This document shows positions 37,860-46,450 of a stretch of 64,000 nt of DNA, in pieces (position 1 is the first letter of the stretch; the number at the start of each line of letters is the position of its first letter). Location of the stretch: NCBI GenBank assembly GCA_017889545.1, contig JAGFZV010000006.1, forward strand, positions 61,251-125,250, read 5' to 3'. A program made the position numbers and the translations under genes. The notes beneath the pieces were generated by a model. It saw only the letters and a program-made list of their open reading frames with translations, had not been told where the DNA came from and did not search any database. Source of the stretch: Bacillota bacterium (GTDB lineage: Bacteria > Bacillota > Negativicutes > CTSoil-072).

Positions 37860-38417
37860 TTATCCAATCCGAATTGTCACAAAACTAAGGACAGTTTCAC
37901 CATAGAACTCCACCCGGTCAACTTGCAGTGCTTTCAAATCAGATGGCAGCATATCATGGCGGGAGTGCTCAAAAATCAGTAATCCGCAAGGATTCAGCAA
38001 GGAATGTGCGTCGAAAAAAGCCAATACCTGTTGAACCCAGCCTTGATTGTAAGGCGGATCACAAAAAACGATGTCAAAAAACCTTTTCTCATGTTTAAAC
38101 CGCAAGAGAATTTTTAACACATCATTTCTATAAACCTCTGTTTTTTCCGTTAACTTAGTTCGAACTGCGTTTTCCTTCACAATGCCGACACTCGCAGAGT
38201 CATGATCAACGAAGACTGCGTGCCGCGCTCCACGGCTCAACGCTTCCAAACCTAAATTACCTGTACCGGCAAATAAATCAAGCACCATCGCGTCCTTAAT
38301 TTGGGGACCTAAAATATTAAATAATGATTCCTTAACCCGGTCAGCCGTCGGACGAGTGTTAAAACCTTGCGGCGTCTTTAGTTTTGTTCCTTTTGCACTT
38401 CCAGTAATAATACGCAT
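37860..38417 (-). CDS. rsmD: 16S rRNA (guanine966-N2)-methyltransferase RsmD
   Basis: Methylates G966 of 16S rRNA. The 185-residue form starts MRIITGSAKGTKLKTPQG, the conserved family N-terminus; then RPTADRVKESLFNIL, VLDLFAGTGNLGLEALSRGA (SAM site) and the catalytic DIVFCDPPYNQG. ATG 38417 has only a distant AGGA, and the frame continues 17 codons upstream without conservation. A strong hairpin lies in the 5' region at 38471-38498. Confidence 0.94.
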   Translation of the reverse strand: MRIITGSAKGTKLKTPQGFNTRPTADRVKESLFNILGPQIKDAMVLDLFAGTGNLGLEALSRGARHAVFVDHDSASVGIVKENAVRTKLTEKTEVYRNDVLKILLRFKHEKRFFDIVFCDPPYNQGWVQQVLAFFDAHSLLNPCGLLIFEHSRHDMLPSDLKALQVDRVEFYGETVLSFVTIRIG

Positions 38418-38470
38418 ATCCGGCTCACATCCTGACTTGCTTTGCAAGTACTTAATCAGTATGACCAAAC

Positions 38471-38498
38471 TTCAGGCGGAGTTTTCGCTCCGCCTGAA
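38471..38498 (-). promoter_or_regulatory. hairpin upstream of rsmD
   Basis: TTCAGGCGGAG and CTCCGCCTGAA enclose a six-base loop: a perfect 11-base stem about 54 bases before the rsmD start. It could be a transcriptional attenuator in the rsmD-coaD leader or a stray terminator; neither strand has a good T tract. Confidence 0.55.
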
Positions 38499-38828
38499 CC
38501 AAGTCTTCTTCATTTTACCATATTTCTTTCCATATATCAGCGTTTCTCACTGTTTCGATTGGTTTTTCGTCAATTAATTACAGGAAAGTTACAGGAAAAG
38601 GCGAATAAATTTAGAAAAATCGACTTTCGCCAAGCTTTGATAGCGGCGGCACAAGCCGCTCGTTGTACTTTTTTCTTCGCACAGTCTGTTGTATCACTAT
38701 CTTCGATCGGCGATTAACAGACTATAGCTCGAATCCCTCAAAGAAACCTTCAACTTGCGAAATCAGAAATTTCGAGCCTTAGACTCAAAAAAGTTATTGA
38801 AAACTGTGATAAAACGAAAGAGGTACAA
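38499..38828. other. non-coding region between rsmD and the DUF4127 gene
   Basis: This divergent spacer holds no convincing gene. It contains several short hairpins: AGCGGC/GCCGCT (38642-38660), AGTCTGTT/AACAGACT (38683-38722) and CGAAATCAGAAATTTCG (38758-38774). An AAAGAGG ribosome site precedes the DUF4127 ATG. I cannot fix a promoter. Confidence 0.5.
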
Positions 38829-40535
38829 ATGTTTAAACGTTTTCTTGGATATTTTTTACTGATATTTATACTCGTTGCAACTATATTTACCACAGAAGTC
38901 ATTACTGGAAATGTCTATTTGGGAATTGGGCAACAGGTTGTGTTTGAACAATCTGATCGGTTTAAAATGACTATTCTGCTCTTACCTCTGGATAGCCGCC
39001 CTCCCTGCACACAATTTGTAGAGAAACTTGGCGCCATTGCAGGCATTAAAATTATTCTCCCGCCTGCAGAAATTCTCGACAACTATAAAAGTTCGGCTGA
39101 CCGGATAGCACTGCAGCAATGGCTTCGCCAAAACATCCATCAGGCGGATGCAGCCATTATTTCTCTGGACATGTTGATCCATGGCGGTTTATTGGCATCA
39201 CGTCATGCCTATGGTTCGGAACTAGATCAAGAAAAAGTTCTTCATTTTTTATCAGAACTGCATACAGATGTTCCCCACATCCCTATCCACATCTTTAATA
39301 TCATCCCGCGGCTGCTTATTGCTGATACAGAAGAAACAATGCGATTCCAGAAGTCAATGGCCCAATATTTTACACTAAAAGACCAAGTTGCCATTTTTGA
39401 AAATCCAGCTGATATACAAAAGCTTTATGACTTGGAAAAGAACATTCCGCCTGAACTGATTGAAAAATATCAATACCTATATACGCAAAATCGTGATCTT
39501 AATATCCAACTGATCAACATGACAAATATGGGAATATTCGCCAGTCTGGTCGTTGGCCAAGATGACGGCCAAGTATTTGGCTGGCCGAGCAGCATAAAAA
39601 GAAACCTAGAAAAACAATTAACAAATTTTCCTGAATTAAAAAACAAAGTGTTTGTTACCCGGGGTACGGACGAGGTAGCATTGACCATCCTCGGAAAGAT
39701 TGCCATGGATTATGTAAATGAACGCCCAAAGATTTACGTTGCTTATTCACAGCCCTACGCAGCACAGACTGTCATGCCATTCATGCCACACACTGTACAA
39801 CAAACTGTATCGGAAAAAATTGAGTTAATCAAAGGAGTCCAAGTGAATGATCCTGATAAAGCGGACTTCATCTTATATGTCCATATTGGAAACAGAACGA
39901 CTAAAGATCAGGCATTAATCAAGGCAAGCCAAGAATTAACCTCCTTGATGGAAAAGGATTATAAAATCGCGCTCGTCGATCTAACTGAAGATTTTTATGC
40001 ATCGGAAACCCTACTTTCACTGATGCTTAAACAGAAGGCGGATCTAACTCAACTTGTTGGGTATGCCGGCTGGAATACTACTAGCAATTCAATCGGAACG
40101 GCAATTACTCAAGCTGCCATTTTCACACAATCGTTGAAAAAAACCATTTCTCCGTCAGAGTCACGTGAAATGGTTAAAAACAATCTCGAATTTCTTATCG
40201 CACGCTATCTCGATGACTGGTATTATCAAAAAAATATTCAGCCCAGCATAAACCAGCGTTTACTGCATACAGATATAGATCCATACAACCTAGGCAGCGC
40301 ATATCGCAAAACAGATCAACTAATTCAAAATGCGATGGCGGATAAGGCTCGTCATCTATTTAACCAAAGTCTGTCTTTACGGCCTATCACCGTTTCATTC
40401 GACGGAACCAAACAGAAGGTGATCATTACCGATTTGCAAATTATTTCTCATCTACCCTGGCAGCGTACCTTTGAAATTCATGTTCGTCCCCATGTATCAA
40501 TGGCCTACTGGGGCGAAAAAAAATCCGGGGACTAG
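38829..40535 (+). CDS. DUF4127 family membrane-anchored protein
   Basis: A 568-residue protein with an N-terminal hydrophobic segment (about residues 5-22) that could be an uncleaved anchor or signal. The rest follows the DUF4127 family: ILLLPLDSRPPCTQFVEKLG, QADAAIISLDMLIHGGLLASR, FNIIPRLLIADTEETM, RGTDEVALTILGKIA, YAGWNTTSNSIGTAITQAAI. The repeated Asp and Arg motifs suggest an enzymatic fold, but no function is established for the family. Preceded by AAAGAGGTACAA. It is a single-gene unit whose 3' end is 10 bases from the convergent NlpC/P60 gene. Confidence 0.82.
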   Translation: MFKRFLGYFLLIFILVATIFTTEVITGNVYLGIGQQVVFEQSDRFKMTILLLPLDSRPPCTQFVEKLGAIAGIKIILPPAEILDNYKSSADRIALQQWLRQNIHQADAAIISLDMLIHGGLLASRHAYGSELDQEKVLHFLSELHTDVPHIPIHIFNIIPRLLIADTEETMRFQKSMAQYFTLKDQVAIFENPADIQKLYDLEKNIPPELIEKYQYLYTQNRDLNIQLINMTNMGIFASLVVGQDDGQVFGWPSSIKRNLEKQLTNFPELKNKVFVTRGTDEVALTILGKIAMDYVNERPKIYVAYSQPYAAQTVMPFMPHTVQQTVSEKIELIKGVQVNDPDKADFILYVHIGNRTTKDQALIKASQELTSLMEKDYKIALVDLTEDFYASETLLSLMLKQKADLTQLVGYAGWNTTSNSIGTAITQAAIFTQSLKKTISPSESREMVKNNLEFLIARYLDDWYYQKNIQPSINQRLLHTDIDPYNLGSAYRKTDQLIQNAMADKARHLFNQSLSLRPITVSFDGTKQKVIITDLQIISHLPWQRTFEIHVRPHVSMAYWGEKKSGD

Positions 40536-40545
40536 CCCCGGAAGG

Positions 40546-41280
40546 TTAACGGGCAAGCCTTCGCGCGCCCAAATATCTGGTTTGATAGTATGGCTTTGAC
40601 ATCGGCGTAATGACTACTTCATTCGCACTGGAACTTGCATGAATAAATTGTCCATTGCCAATAAAAATCCCTACATGTGAAGGACCAGGTTCATATGTCT
40701 CAAAAAATACAAGATCGCCAATCTGGAGTTCCTGTTGCCGGTGTATTACCATACCAACTGCAAACTGCTCATCGGCCATTCTAGGCACGTTTACACCATT
40801 CGTTTGCAATATATAATAAACAAAACCGGAACAATCAAATCCATTGGGAGACCGTCCCGCCCAAACATAGGGCGTCCCCAAAAATTGTTTGGCAAGCGCA
40901 GCAATCTGGTAACCGACGCGATGATCACTTCGCGAACGGCTAATGGAAGTCATCATCCGGTCATCCATCATTATTTGCAAGGTTTTGGCACCAACAATTC
41001 CGTCTGCTTCCAATCCCGCATCCAGTTGAAATGCAATAACAGCAGACCGGGTTGCTGAACCAAAAATTCCATCTACTGCATCATTCAGATAGTTATAGTC
41101 TTTTAGTTTTTGTTGCACTAACTGAACCTCAGCTCCGGACATGCCTTGCTTTAATACCCCGCTGGCAGACAAAGAAGCTGCTTCTGCAATTGAATAAAAC
41201 CAATTTCCGCTCAACAATAAAACAAAAACAATCAATAAAATAGACTTAGTTAATTTTATTATGTCGCCCCCCCTTGCCAT
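40546..41280 (-). CDS. secreted peptidoglycan endopeptidase (PG-binding and NlpC/P60)
   Basis: About 244 residues: an N-terminal signal segment (KLTKSILLIVFVLLLSG, ending AEAAS), a PG_binding_1 domain (LKQGMSGAEVQLVQQKLKDY, GIFGSATRSAVIAFQ), and an NlpC/P60 domain with Cys in SPNGFDCSGFVYYIL, His in GPSHVGIFIGNG and His in QFIHASS. Expected to cleave D-glutamyl-diaminopimelate bonds in the cell wall. The start is unsure: ATG 41280 has no ribosome site, while an AAGGGGGGG tract lies just inside the frame, where only non-canonical codons follow; an ATG at 41319 is also possible. Confidence 0.88.
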   Translation of the reverse strand: MARGGDIIKLTKSILLIVFVLLLSGNWFYSIAEAASLSASGVLKQGMSGAEVQLVQQKLKDYNYLNDAVDGIFGSATRSAVIAFQLDAGLEADGIVGAKTLQIMMDDRMMTSISRSRSDHRVGYQIAALAKQFLGTPYVWAGRSPNGFDCSGFVYYILQTNGVNVPRMADEQFAVGMVIHRQQELQIGDLVFFETYEPGPSHVGIFIGNGQFIHASSSANEVVITPMSKPYYQTRYLGARRLAR

Positions 41281-41400
41281 CGTTTGTTCTCGTGATCGAA
41301 CATCTGAGCATCTCTTCATCTATCACAGAATTATTCGGCAAGATTACTGAAAATCCTGTCATTTATTATGGAAACGAATTGTTTTTTATGTGAAACAAGG

Positions 41401-41429
41401 TTGACAATAACTTCTAGTATGTGTATACT
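41401..41429 (+). promoter_or_regulatory. tRNA-Pro promoter
   Basis: TTGACA (41401-41406), exactly 17 bases, TATACT (41424-41429), ending 16 bases before the tRNA. A strong sigma-A promoter. Confidence 0.88.
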
Positions 41430-41445
41430 TTAAAAAGTGAAACAG

Positions 41446-41522
41446 CGGGGCGTAGCGCAGTTTGGTAGCGCGCTTGGTTCGGGACTAAGAGGCCGCAGGT
41501 TCGAATCCTGTCGCCCCGACCA
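41446..41522 (+). tRNA. tRNA-Pro, anticodon CGG
   Basis: A 77-base cloverleaf: acceptor stem CGGGGCG pairs with CGCCCCG, the D arm reads TAGCGCAGTTTGGTAGCGC, the anticodon arm CTTGG-TTCGGGA-CTAAG gives anticodon CGG, and the T arm GCAGGTTCGAATCCTGT is standard. The 3' CCA is encoded. It stands alone, with its own promoter and terminator, and decodes CCG codons. Confidence 0.96.
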
Positions 41523-41540
41523 TCACAAATTGAACAAATT

Positions 41541-41587
41541 AAAGACTCCAATGACATTCCAGAAGGAACGCATTGGAGTCTTTTTTT
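41541..41587. terminator. terminator shared by tRNA-Pro and fusA2
   Basis: AAAGACTCCAATG (41541-41553) pairs perfectly with CATTGGAGTCTTT (41571-41583). On the plus strand it runs into seven Ts, so it terminates the tRNA transcript; it also lies right after the fusA2 stop on the other strand. Confidence 0.9.
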
Positions 41588-43676
41588 AATTTTCTTCTAC
41601 CTTGTCTTTCTTAGCGTTTGCAATGATTGTTTCCGCAATACGCTGTGGAACTTCTTCATAATGATCGAAAACCATGTCAAAACTGCCGCGTCCCTGAGTA
41701 ATTGAACGCAAATCAATAGCGTACCTGAACATTTCAGCAATAGGAACTTGACCTCTGACCATTCCTTTGCCATTGCCAATTGGTTCCATTCCCTGAATGC
41801 GGCCGCGCTTACTATTCAAATCGCCGATTACATCTCCCATGAATTCTTCCGGAACAGTGATTTCCACATTGTATATTGGCTCTAGCAATACCGGTTTCGC
41901 CTGCAAAGTTCCTTTACGAAGCGCCATCGTGCTGGCAATCTTGAAGGCCATTTCAGAAGAATCCACCGTATGATAAGAACCATCTGTCAAAGTAACCTGG
42001 ATATCAACCATGGGATAACCAGCCAGCACGCCGCTTAGTAAGGCTTCGCGAACGCCTTTTTCGACGGCAGGAATATATTGTCTTGGAACCGACCCGCCAA
42101 AAATCGAATCGACAAATTTAAAATTGCCTCCGGGTGGCAATGGGTCTATTTGCAGCCAAACATGCCCATATTGGCCATGGCCTCCACTTTGTTTTTTGTG
42201 CTTTCCTTCCACTTTTACACCTGTACGGATCGTTTCCCGGTATGGAATTTTAGGGTTATGCAGAAGCACTTCTACGCCAAATTTTCTTTTCATGCGTTCT
42301 GCCATAATATCTACATGCAATTCTCCAATACCGCTGATCAAAAGTTCATGGGTTTCTGTATCTTTTCGAACCTGCAAAGTAGGATCCTCGTCACAAAGCC
42401 GATGAAGAGCCGTGCCAATCTTGTCTTCATCTCCTTTGTTCTTTGCCTGCAGACACATCGTAAACATTGGCTTAGGATAAACAATCGGGTCAAAAACAAC
42501 CGGATGTTCCTTATCGCATAACGTATCACCGGTTCCTGTTTCCTGCATTTTTGAAACCACTGCAATGTCACCCGCATAAGCACAGCTAAGAAGGTCCTGA
42601 TGCTTCCCGCGCATAGAAAAGATACTTCCAATCCGTTCCGCTTTACTCTTTGATACATTAAACAACGTACTATCCGGTTTCAAGATGCCGGAAAAAACCC
42701 GAATAAAACTCAACCTGCCGACAAATGGATCCGCAGTGGTTTTAAATACCATTGCCGAAAACGGATCCGAACTTTTAATCGTGATCGGCTCCTTGGAACC
42801 AGAATTCATCGCTGAAACTATACGATCTCCGCCAGTTGGGAAGTACCGCACAACCGCATCCAAAAGTTGGCGTGTACCGATATTCTTATAAGCCGAACCG
42901 CAAAAAACAGGACAGAATTTTGCCTGCCGGATCCCTTTCGTTAAGCCGGAAATAATCTCTTCCTCCGACAATTCTTCACCTTCGAGATATTTTGTCAGCA
43001 AATCGTCATCTGTTTCGGCAGCTGCTTCTATCAAGGCCTGTTTTGCTTCGTTGGCTTTCTCCAGTAAGTCTTCCGGTATTTCCGCTTCATTGTATTGCGT
43101 TCCCTGAGCATTCGTCGGAAAAAACGCCTTCATTTTAATTAAATCAACGATCCCTTTGAACGATTCCACTGCACCTACCGGCAATTGAAGAGGGACAATA
43201 TTCCCGCCAAACTTTTCTTTCATACTGTCAATCACAGCAAAAAAATCAGCATTCTCCCGATCCATTTTATTAATAAAGGCAACACGCGGCAAATCCAAAT
43301 CGCCTGCATATTGCCATACTTTTTCTGTTTCAACTTCTACGCCGGACGCCGCACATAAAACAACCAGCGCAGCATCGACCGCACGTAAGCCACCCTTAAC
43401 CTCCGAAACAAAATCTGCATAACCGGGGGTATCCAGAAAATTGATTTTGCAGTCCAACCATTCACACGGCGCCAATGCAGCGCTGATTGAGATTTTGCGT
43501 TTCACTTCTTCCGGTTCAAAATCCGTTGTAGATGATCCATCATCGACCTTGCCCAAACGGCTGATAGCTCCAGCACTAAACAAGAGAGCATCCGCGAGCG
43601 AGGTCTTACCCGCTCCTCCATGAGCGATTATCCCAATGTTTCGCAGTTTATCACCTTTGTACTCTTTCAAAATCAT
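41586..43676 (-). CDS. elongation factor G-like protein (EF-G2 type)
   Basis: A 696-residue translational GTPase. The G1 motif is AHGGAGKT (residues 18-25) instead of the AHVDAGKT-like form of canonical EF-G; DDGSSTTDFEPEEVKRKISI, DTPGYADFVSEVKGGLRAVD and NKMDREN follow. Domains II to V are all present (DKIGTALHRLCDEDP, GQYGHVWLQIDPLPPG, SDLNSKRGRIQGME-like region near the end). These features place it in the EF-G2 subgroup, a paralogue whose role in elongation is uncertain. It is not near str-operon genes. ATG 43676 has AGGGGGGAT upstream. Confidence 0.9.
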   Translation of the reverse strand: MILKEYKGDKLRNIGIIAHGGAGKTSLADALLFSAGAISRLGKVDDGSSTTDFEPEEVKRKISISAALAPCEWLDCKINFLDTPGYADFVSEVKGGLRAVDAALVVLCAASGVEVETEKVWQYAGDLDLPRVAFINKMDRENADFFAVIDSMKEKFGGNIVPLQLPVGAVESFKGIVDLIKMKAFFPTNAQGTQYNEAEIPEDLLEKANEAKQALIEAAAETDDDLLTKYLEGEELSEEEIISGLTKGIRQAKFCPVFCGSAYKNIGTRQLLDAVVRYFPTGGDRIVSAMNSGSKEPITIKSSDPFSAMVFKTTADPFVGRLSFIRVFSGILKPDSTLFNVSKSKAERIGSIFSMRGKHQDLLSCAYAGDIAVVSKMQETGTGDTLCDKEHPVVFDPIVYPKPMFTMCLQAKNKGDEDKIGTALHRLCDEDPTLQVRKDTETHELLISGIGELHVDIMAERMKRKFGVEVLLHNPKIPYRETIRTGVKVEGKHKKQSGGHGQYGHVWLQIDPLPPGGNFKFVDSIFGGSVPRQYIPAVEKGVREALLSGVLAGYPMVDIQVTLTDGSYHTVDSSEMAFKIASTMALRKGTLQAKPVLLEPIYNVEITVPEEFMGDVIGDLNSKRGRIQGMEPIGNGKGMVRGQVPIAEMFRYAIDLRSITQGRGSFDMVFDHYEEVPQRIAETIIANAKKDKVEEN

Positions 43677-43800
43677 ATCCCCCCTATTGAAATATTTATG
43701 CTGGCGCAACAACTGCCGCCGCATAGTGAACATGTCGATATTAGTTCTCTGCCAACTGTGAATTTTCCTGCTTTTCAGTTAATATCTAAGGAAAAATTAA

Positions 43801-43862
43801 AAAACCCGGCTTGCGCCGAGCTTTTTAGTGACAGCGGAAGCCGCTGGCTGCGCTTATGTCAC
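43801..43862. repeat. nested hairpins upstream of fusA2
   Basis: The 228-base spacer holds CGGC-TTGC-GCCG (43807-43818), the perfect hairpin CAGCGG-AAG-CCGCTG (43832-43846) and a flanking GTGAC/GTCAC pair (43828-43832 and 43858-43862). The layout resembles the hairpin at 38627-38660, so it may be a dispersed intergenic element. Confidence 0.4.
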
Positions 43863-43892
43863 AGAAAATATTTATACTTTCTGGTGTACTAA

Positions 43893-43915
43893 AAAACCGC
43901 TGGTTCAGCGGTTTT
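43893..43915 (-). terminator. terminator of the ndk-cobalamin adenosyltransferase unit
   Basis: AAAACCGCTG-GTT-CAGCGGTTTT, a perfect 10-base stem overlapping the end of the coding region; on the minus strand the stem ends in TTTTTT. Confidence 0.85.
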
Positions 43916-44414
43916 CATCAACATATCTCGATAATAAAAAGCAATAGTCTGAGAGCCGGTTCATCAAAACCAGCAACGAATCACCAACATTTTCCTTTCT
44001 TGCCAGGCGCCATATTTGCCGTTCAGCACGTCTGCAAATCGTCCGAGCCAAGTCAAGAGCCGCCGAACAGGGGCTTTTTCCGGGAATAACAAAAACTTGT
44101 AATGGAGGCAATTTGGCATCCATCTCATCCATTGACTTTTCCAATTTCGCAATTTGTTCCTTTTTAATATAAGCCTCACTGCTTCCTTCTGACTGCGCCA
44201 ACTCAGCCATAACCAACATTAATAGTTTTTGCAATTCCAATATGGTCTCATTGAGTATAGGGTCGTTGTTTAAGGATCGGGCAACACCTAGCGCTGAATT
44301 CATTTCATCAACACAACCATATGCTTCCACCCGCAAACTATCTTTAAGAATGCGCTCCCCGGATAATAAACCAGTTGTTCCATTATCTCCTGTTTTTGTG
44401 TAGATTTTCATCAA
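43905..44414 (-). CDS. cob(I)alamin adenosyltransferase, PduO type
   Basis: Adenosylates cob(I)alamin with ATP to make coenzyme B12. The 169 residues contain IYTKTGDNGTTGLLSGERI (ATP-binding N-terminal motif), VEAYGCVDEMNSALGVAR, and the C-terminal ARTICRRAERQIWRL and NRLSDYCFLLSRYVDENR. The family has a five-helix bundle. ATG 44414 or 44411 overlaps the ndk stop, so it is coupled to ndk. A B12-dependent enzyme is implied elsewhere in the genome. Confidence 0.93.
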   Translation of the reverse strand: MMKIYTKTGDNGTTGLLSGERILKDSLRVEAYGCVDEMNSALGVARSLNNDPILNETILELQKLLMLVMAELAQSEGSSEAYIKKEQIAKLEKSMDEMDAKLPPLQVFVIPGKSPCSAALDLARTICRRAERQIWRLARKENVGDSLLVLMNRLSDYCFLLSRYVDENR

Positions 44415-44845
44415 ATACCTCCGTCAATTCCAAATAACTCATGTTCCAAAAAGAAAAGCCGGAGTTCTCTAGCAGCACTTTCCAAGCTGTCGGAGGCATG
44501 AATCACATTTCTTTCCATCGTTAGAGCATAATCGCCTCGAATTGTCCCCGGATGCGCTACGGCCGGATCAGTCGAGCCCATCATTCTACGGACAATTTGC
44601 ACTGCATTGTCGCCTTGGACAGCTATTGCAATTAATGGGCCGGAAGTAATAAATTCTACCAAGCGTGGAAAAAACGGTTTGCCGCAATGCTCTGCGTAAT
44701 GTTTTTCCGCCTGATCCTTACTCAAACGCAACATTTTCAAACCAATAATCTGTAAATCTTTTTGATCAAAACGCAGGATAATCTCTCCGGATAGTTTTCT
44801 CTGTACAGCATCCGGCTTCAATAATACCAATGTTGTTTCCTTCAT
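44411..44845 (-). CDS. ndk: nucleoside diphosphate kinase
   Basis: Balances nucleoside triphosphate pools through a phosphohistidine. The 144-residue protein begins ETTLVLLKPDAVQRKLSGEI; the catalytic His is in NVIHASDSLESAARELRLFF (near residue 118), with GSTDPAVAHPGTIRGDY before it. ATG 44845 is preceded by AAGGAGTGAG; the upstream frame is not conserved. The gene overlaps the adenosyltransferase gene and lies downstream of htpX. Confidence 0.95.
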   Translation of the reverse strand: MKETTLVLLKPDAVQRKLSGEIILRFDQKDLQIIGLKMLRLSKDQAEKHYAEHCGKPFFPRLVEFITSGPLIAIAVQGDNAVQIVRRMMGSTDPAVAHPGTIRGDYALTMERNVIHASDSLESAARELRLFFLEHELFGIDGGI

Positions 44846-44970
44846 CAACGATCTCACTCCTTTTTGGAAACTTGCGCTTATCACATAGTGGGTGCAAACA
44901 TTTGAAAAATGCCTGTAATGCAGTTTATCGTGCACCACAGGCATAAATAGTAAACCGAATGCGATCATAA

Positions 44971-45837
44971 TTAGCGCATTTTGCGTGACAATTCTTCCAA
45001 ACGCGCTACCCTGTCTGCTGTCGATGGATGCGTGCTAAAAAGCGATTTAAGCACGCTGCCGGCGCCGCTAAGCGGATTAATAATAAACATATGTGAAGTT
45101 GCCGGAGTCGCTTCCGACATTGCACGATGCTGCGCATAATACTCGATTTTTTGCAAAGCTGTAGCCAGCGACATTGGGTCACCTGACATCATGCCGCCGG
45201 ATTCATCGGCTAGATATTCCCGCGAGCGGGAAACGCCCAGTTGAATGATCGTAGCAGCCAAGGGAGCCAGAACAATTAAAAACAACGTTTCAATCAGACC
45301 TGCTGCTCCGTCATTATCATCATTACTGCGTCCCAGCCCAAAAATTGCCGTCCATTGGGCAATATTGGCGATCATGGTGATTACGCCGGCAATCGTAGCA
45401 ACAACCGTACTGATTAATGTATCCCGGTTTTTGACATGCGAAAGCTCATGCGCCAAAACACCTTCCAATTCATTTTCATTCAATACTCGCCGAATACCTG
45501 CAGTAACTGCAACAGCAGCATGCTCAGGATCACGTCCGGTAGCAAATGCATTTGGCACATCGGTATTCATAACGTATACTTTAGGCATGGGCAACCGCGC
45601 TTTTTGCGCCAAGCCGGAAACCATTCTGATCAACTCCGGTTCTTCATGCGGTGATACCTCGCGTGCTCCATACATACTTAAAACAATTTTGTCGCTATAC
45701 CAATAGCTGGCAAAATTCATGATTATTGATAATACAAGCATGATAGCCATACCGCTATTTCCGCCAAAAAACGCTCCGACTGCAAGCAGCAATCCAGTTA
45801 ACGCCGCTAATAATATAGTTGTCTTAATTGTATTCAT
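44971..45837 (-). CDS. htpX: membrane zinc metalloprotease HtpX
   Basis: Membrane quality-control protease. About 288 residues with the zinc motif [13 protein letters not shown] (HELSH, near residue 130), membrane segments at about residues 3-25, 30-45, 145-165 and 185-205, and the downstream glutamate in [39 protein letters not shown] is typical. ATG 45837 has AAGGGTGG upstream. A promoter with TTGCAA and TATAAT lies just upstream; no CIRCE element was seen. Confidence 0.94.
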   Translation of the reverse strand: MNTIKTTILLAALTGLLLAVGAFFGGNSGMAIMLVLSIIMNFASYWYSDKIVLSMYGAREVSPHEEPELIRMVSGLAQKARLPMPKVYVMNTDVPNAFATGRDPEHAAVAVTAGIRRVLNENELEGVLAHELSHVKNRDTLISTVVATIAGVITMIANIAQWTAIFGLGRSNDDNDGAAGLIETLFLIVLAPLAATIIQLGVSRSREYLADESGGMMSGDPMSLATALQKIEYYAQHRAMSEATPATSHMFIINPLSGAGSVLKSLFSTHPSTADRVARLEELSRKMR

Positions 45838-45928
45838 ACCAACCACCCTTCTTGGAAGTTCAAAACAAATTCCGCCTCCAACACCACGTCGATCTAACTC
45901 TCTTAGCGATGGATACGCTACATAACTA

Positions 45929-45956
45929 ATTATAAGCGAAATAGAAAAATTTGCAA
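45929..45956 (-). promoter_or_regulatory. htpX promoter
   Basis: Minus strand: TTGCAA (45956-45951), 16-base spacer, TATAAT (45934-45929), some 90 bases before the htpX start. Confidence 0.65.
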
Positions 45957-45966
45957 GATCCTTCCG

Positions 45967-46407
45967 TCAATAGCCCGCTTCGATCCTTTCTTTAATTGCT
46001 TTAAGCATGCTTTCACTATTGGTTCGCACTTTCTTTTTTAAGATCGGATTGAGCAAACCTGCGATCATCGGTATCCCAAATTCAAAATCCACTGTTAATT
46101 TAATTTCCGTGCCATCGTCTACCGGCGTCAGTATCCATTCACCGGCAAACTTTTTTAAATCGCCTTCAATCTGCTGATACGTAATATGCATTTTTTCATC
46201 ATTAAACGTATCTAGTTCCGTCCATTTTATAATCCGTCCGTCGACATTGGAAACCCAGCGGCTCACAGTAGTGTTCCCGTTACGTTCAAGAACTTCCACA
46301 CTTTTCAAATCCATCATAAATTCCGGATACTTTTCCATATCTTTCAATATTGGATATATTTTTTCCGGAGTACAAGCTACCGGCAAACTTACTTCGATAT
46401 AAGGCAT
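45967..46407 (-). CDS. SRPBCC (START-like) ligand-binding protein
   Basis: A 146-residue protein of the polyketide cyclase/CoQ-binding SRPBCC fold: VACTPEKIYPILKDMEKYPEFMMDLKSVEVL, NTTVSRWVSNVDGRIIKWTE, GEWILTPVDDGTEIKLTVDFEFGIP. It may bind a small hydrophobic ligand; the substrate is unknown. AAAGGAG precedes ATG 46407. It follows the aminotransferase gene by 28 bases, so both may be co-transcribed. Confidence 0.8.
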   Translation of the reverse strand: MPYIEVSLPVACTPEKIYPILKDMEKYPEFMMDLKSVEVLERNGNTTVSRWVSNVDGRIIKWTELDTFNDEKMHITYQQIEGDLKKFAGEWILTPVDDGTEIKLTVDFEFGIPMIAGLLNPILKKKVRTNSESMLKAIKERIEAGY

Positions 46408-46422
46408 TTGTCATCTCTCCTT

Positions 46423-46450
46423 TATAGGTCTTCAACTATAGGTCTTCAAC
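46423..46450. repeat. 14-base tandem duplication at the aminotransferase stop codon
   Basis: TATAGGTCTTCAAC occurs twice in direct succession (46423-46436 and 46437-46450). The duplicated unit encodes the last residues and stop of the aminotransferase, leaving a second untranslated copy behind the stop. Confidence 0.85.

Noticed and set aside
41281..41400. c-di-AMP (ydaO) riboswitch upstream of the NlpC/P60 gene
   Set aside because: Such genes are frequent targets, but none of the conserved ydaO motifs is present in this short spacer.
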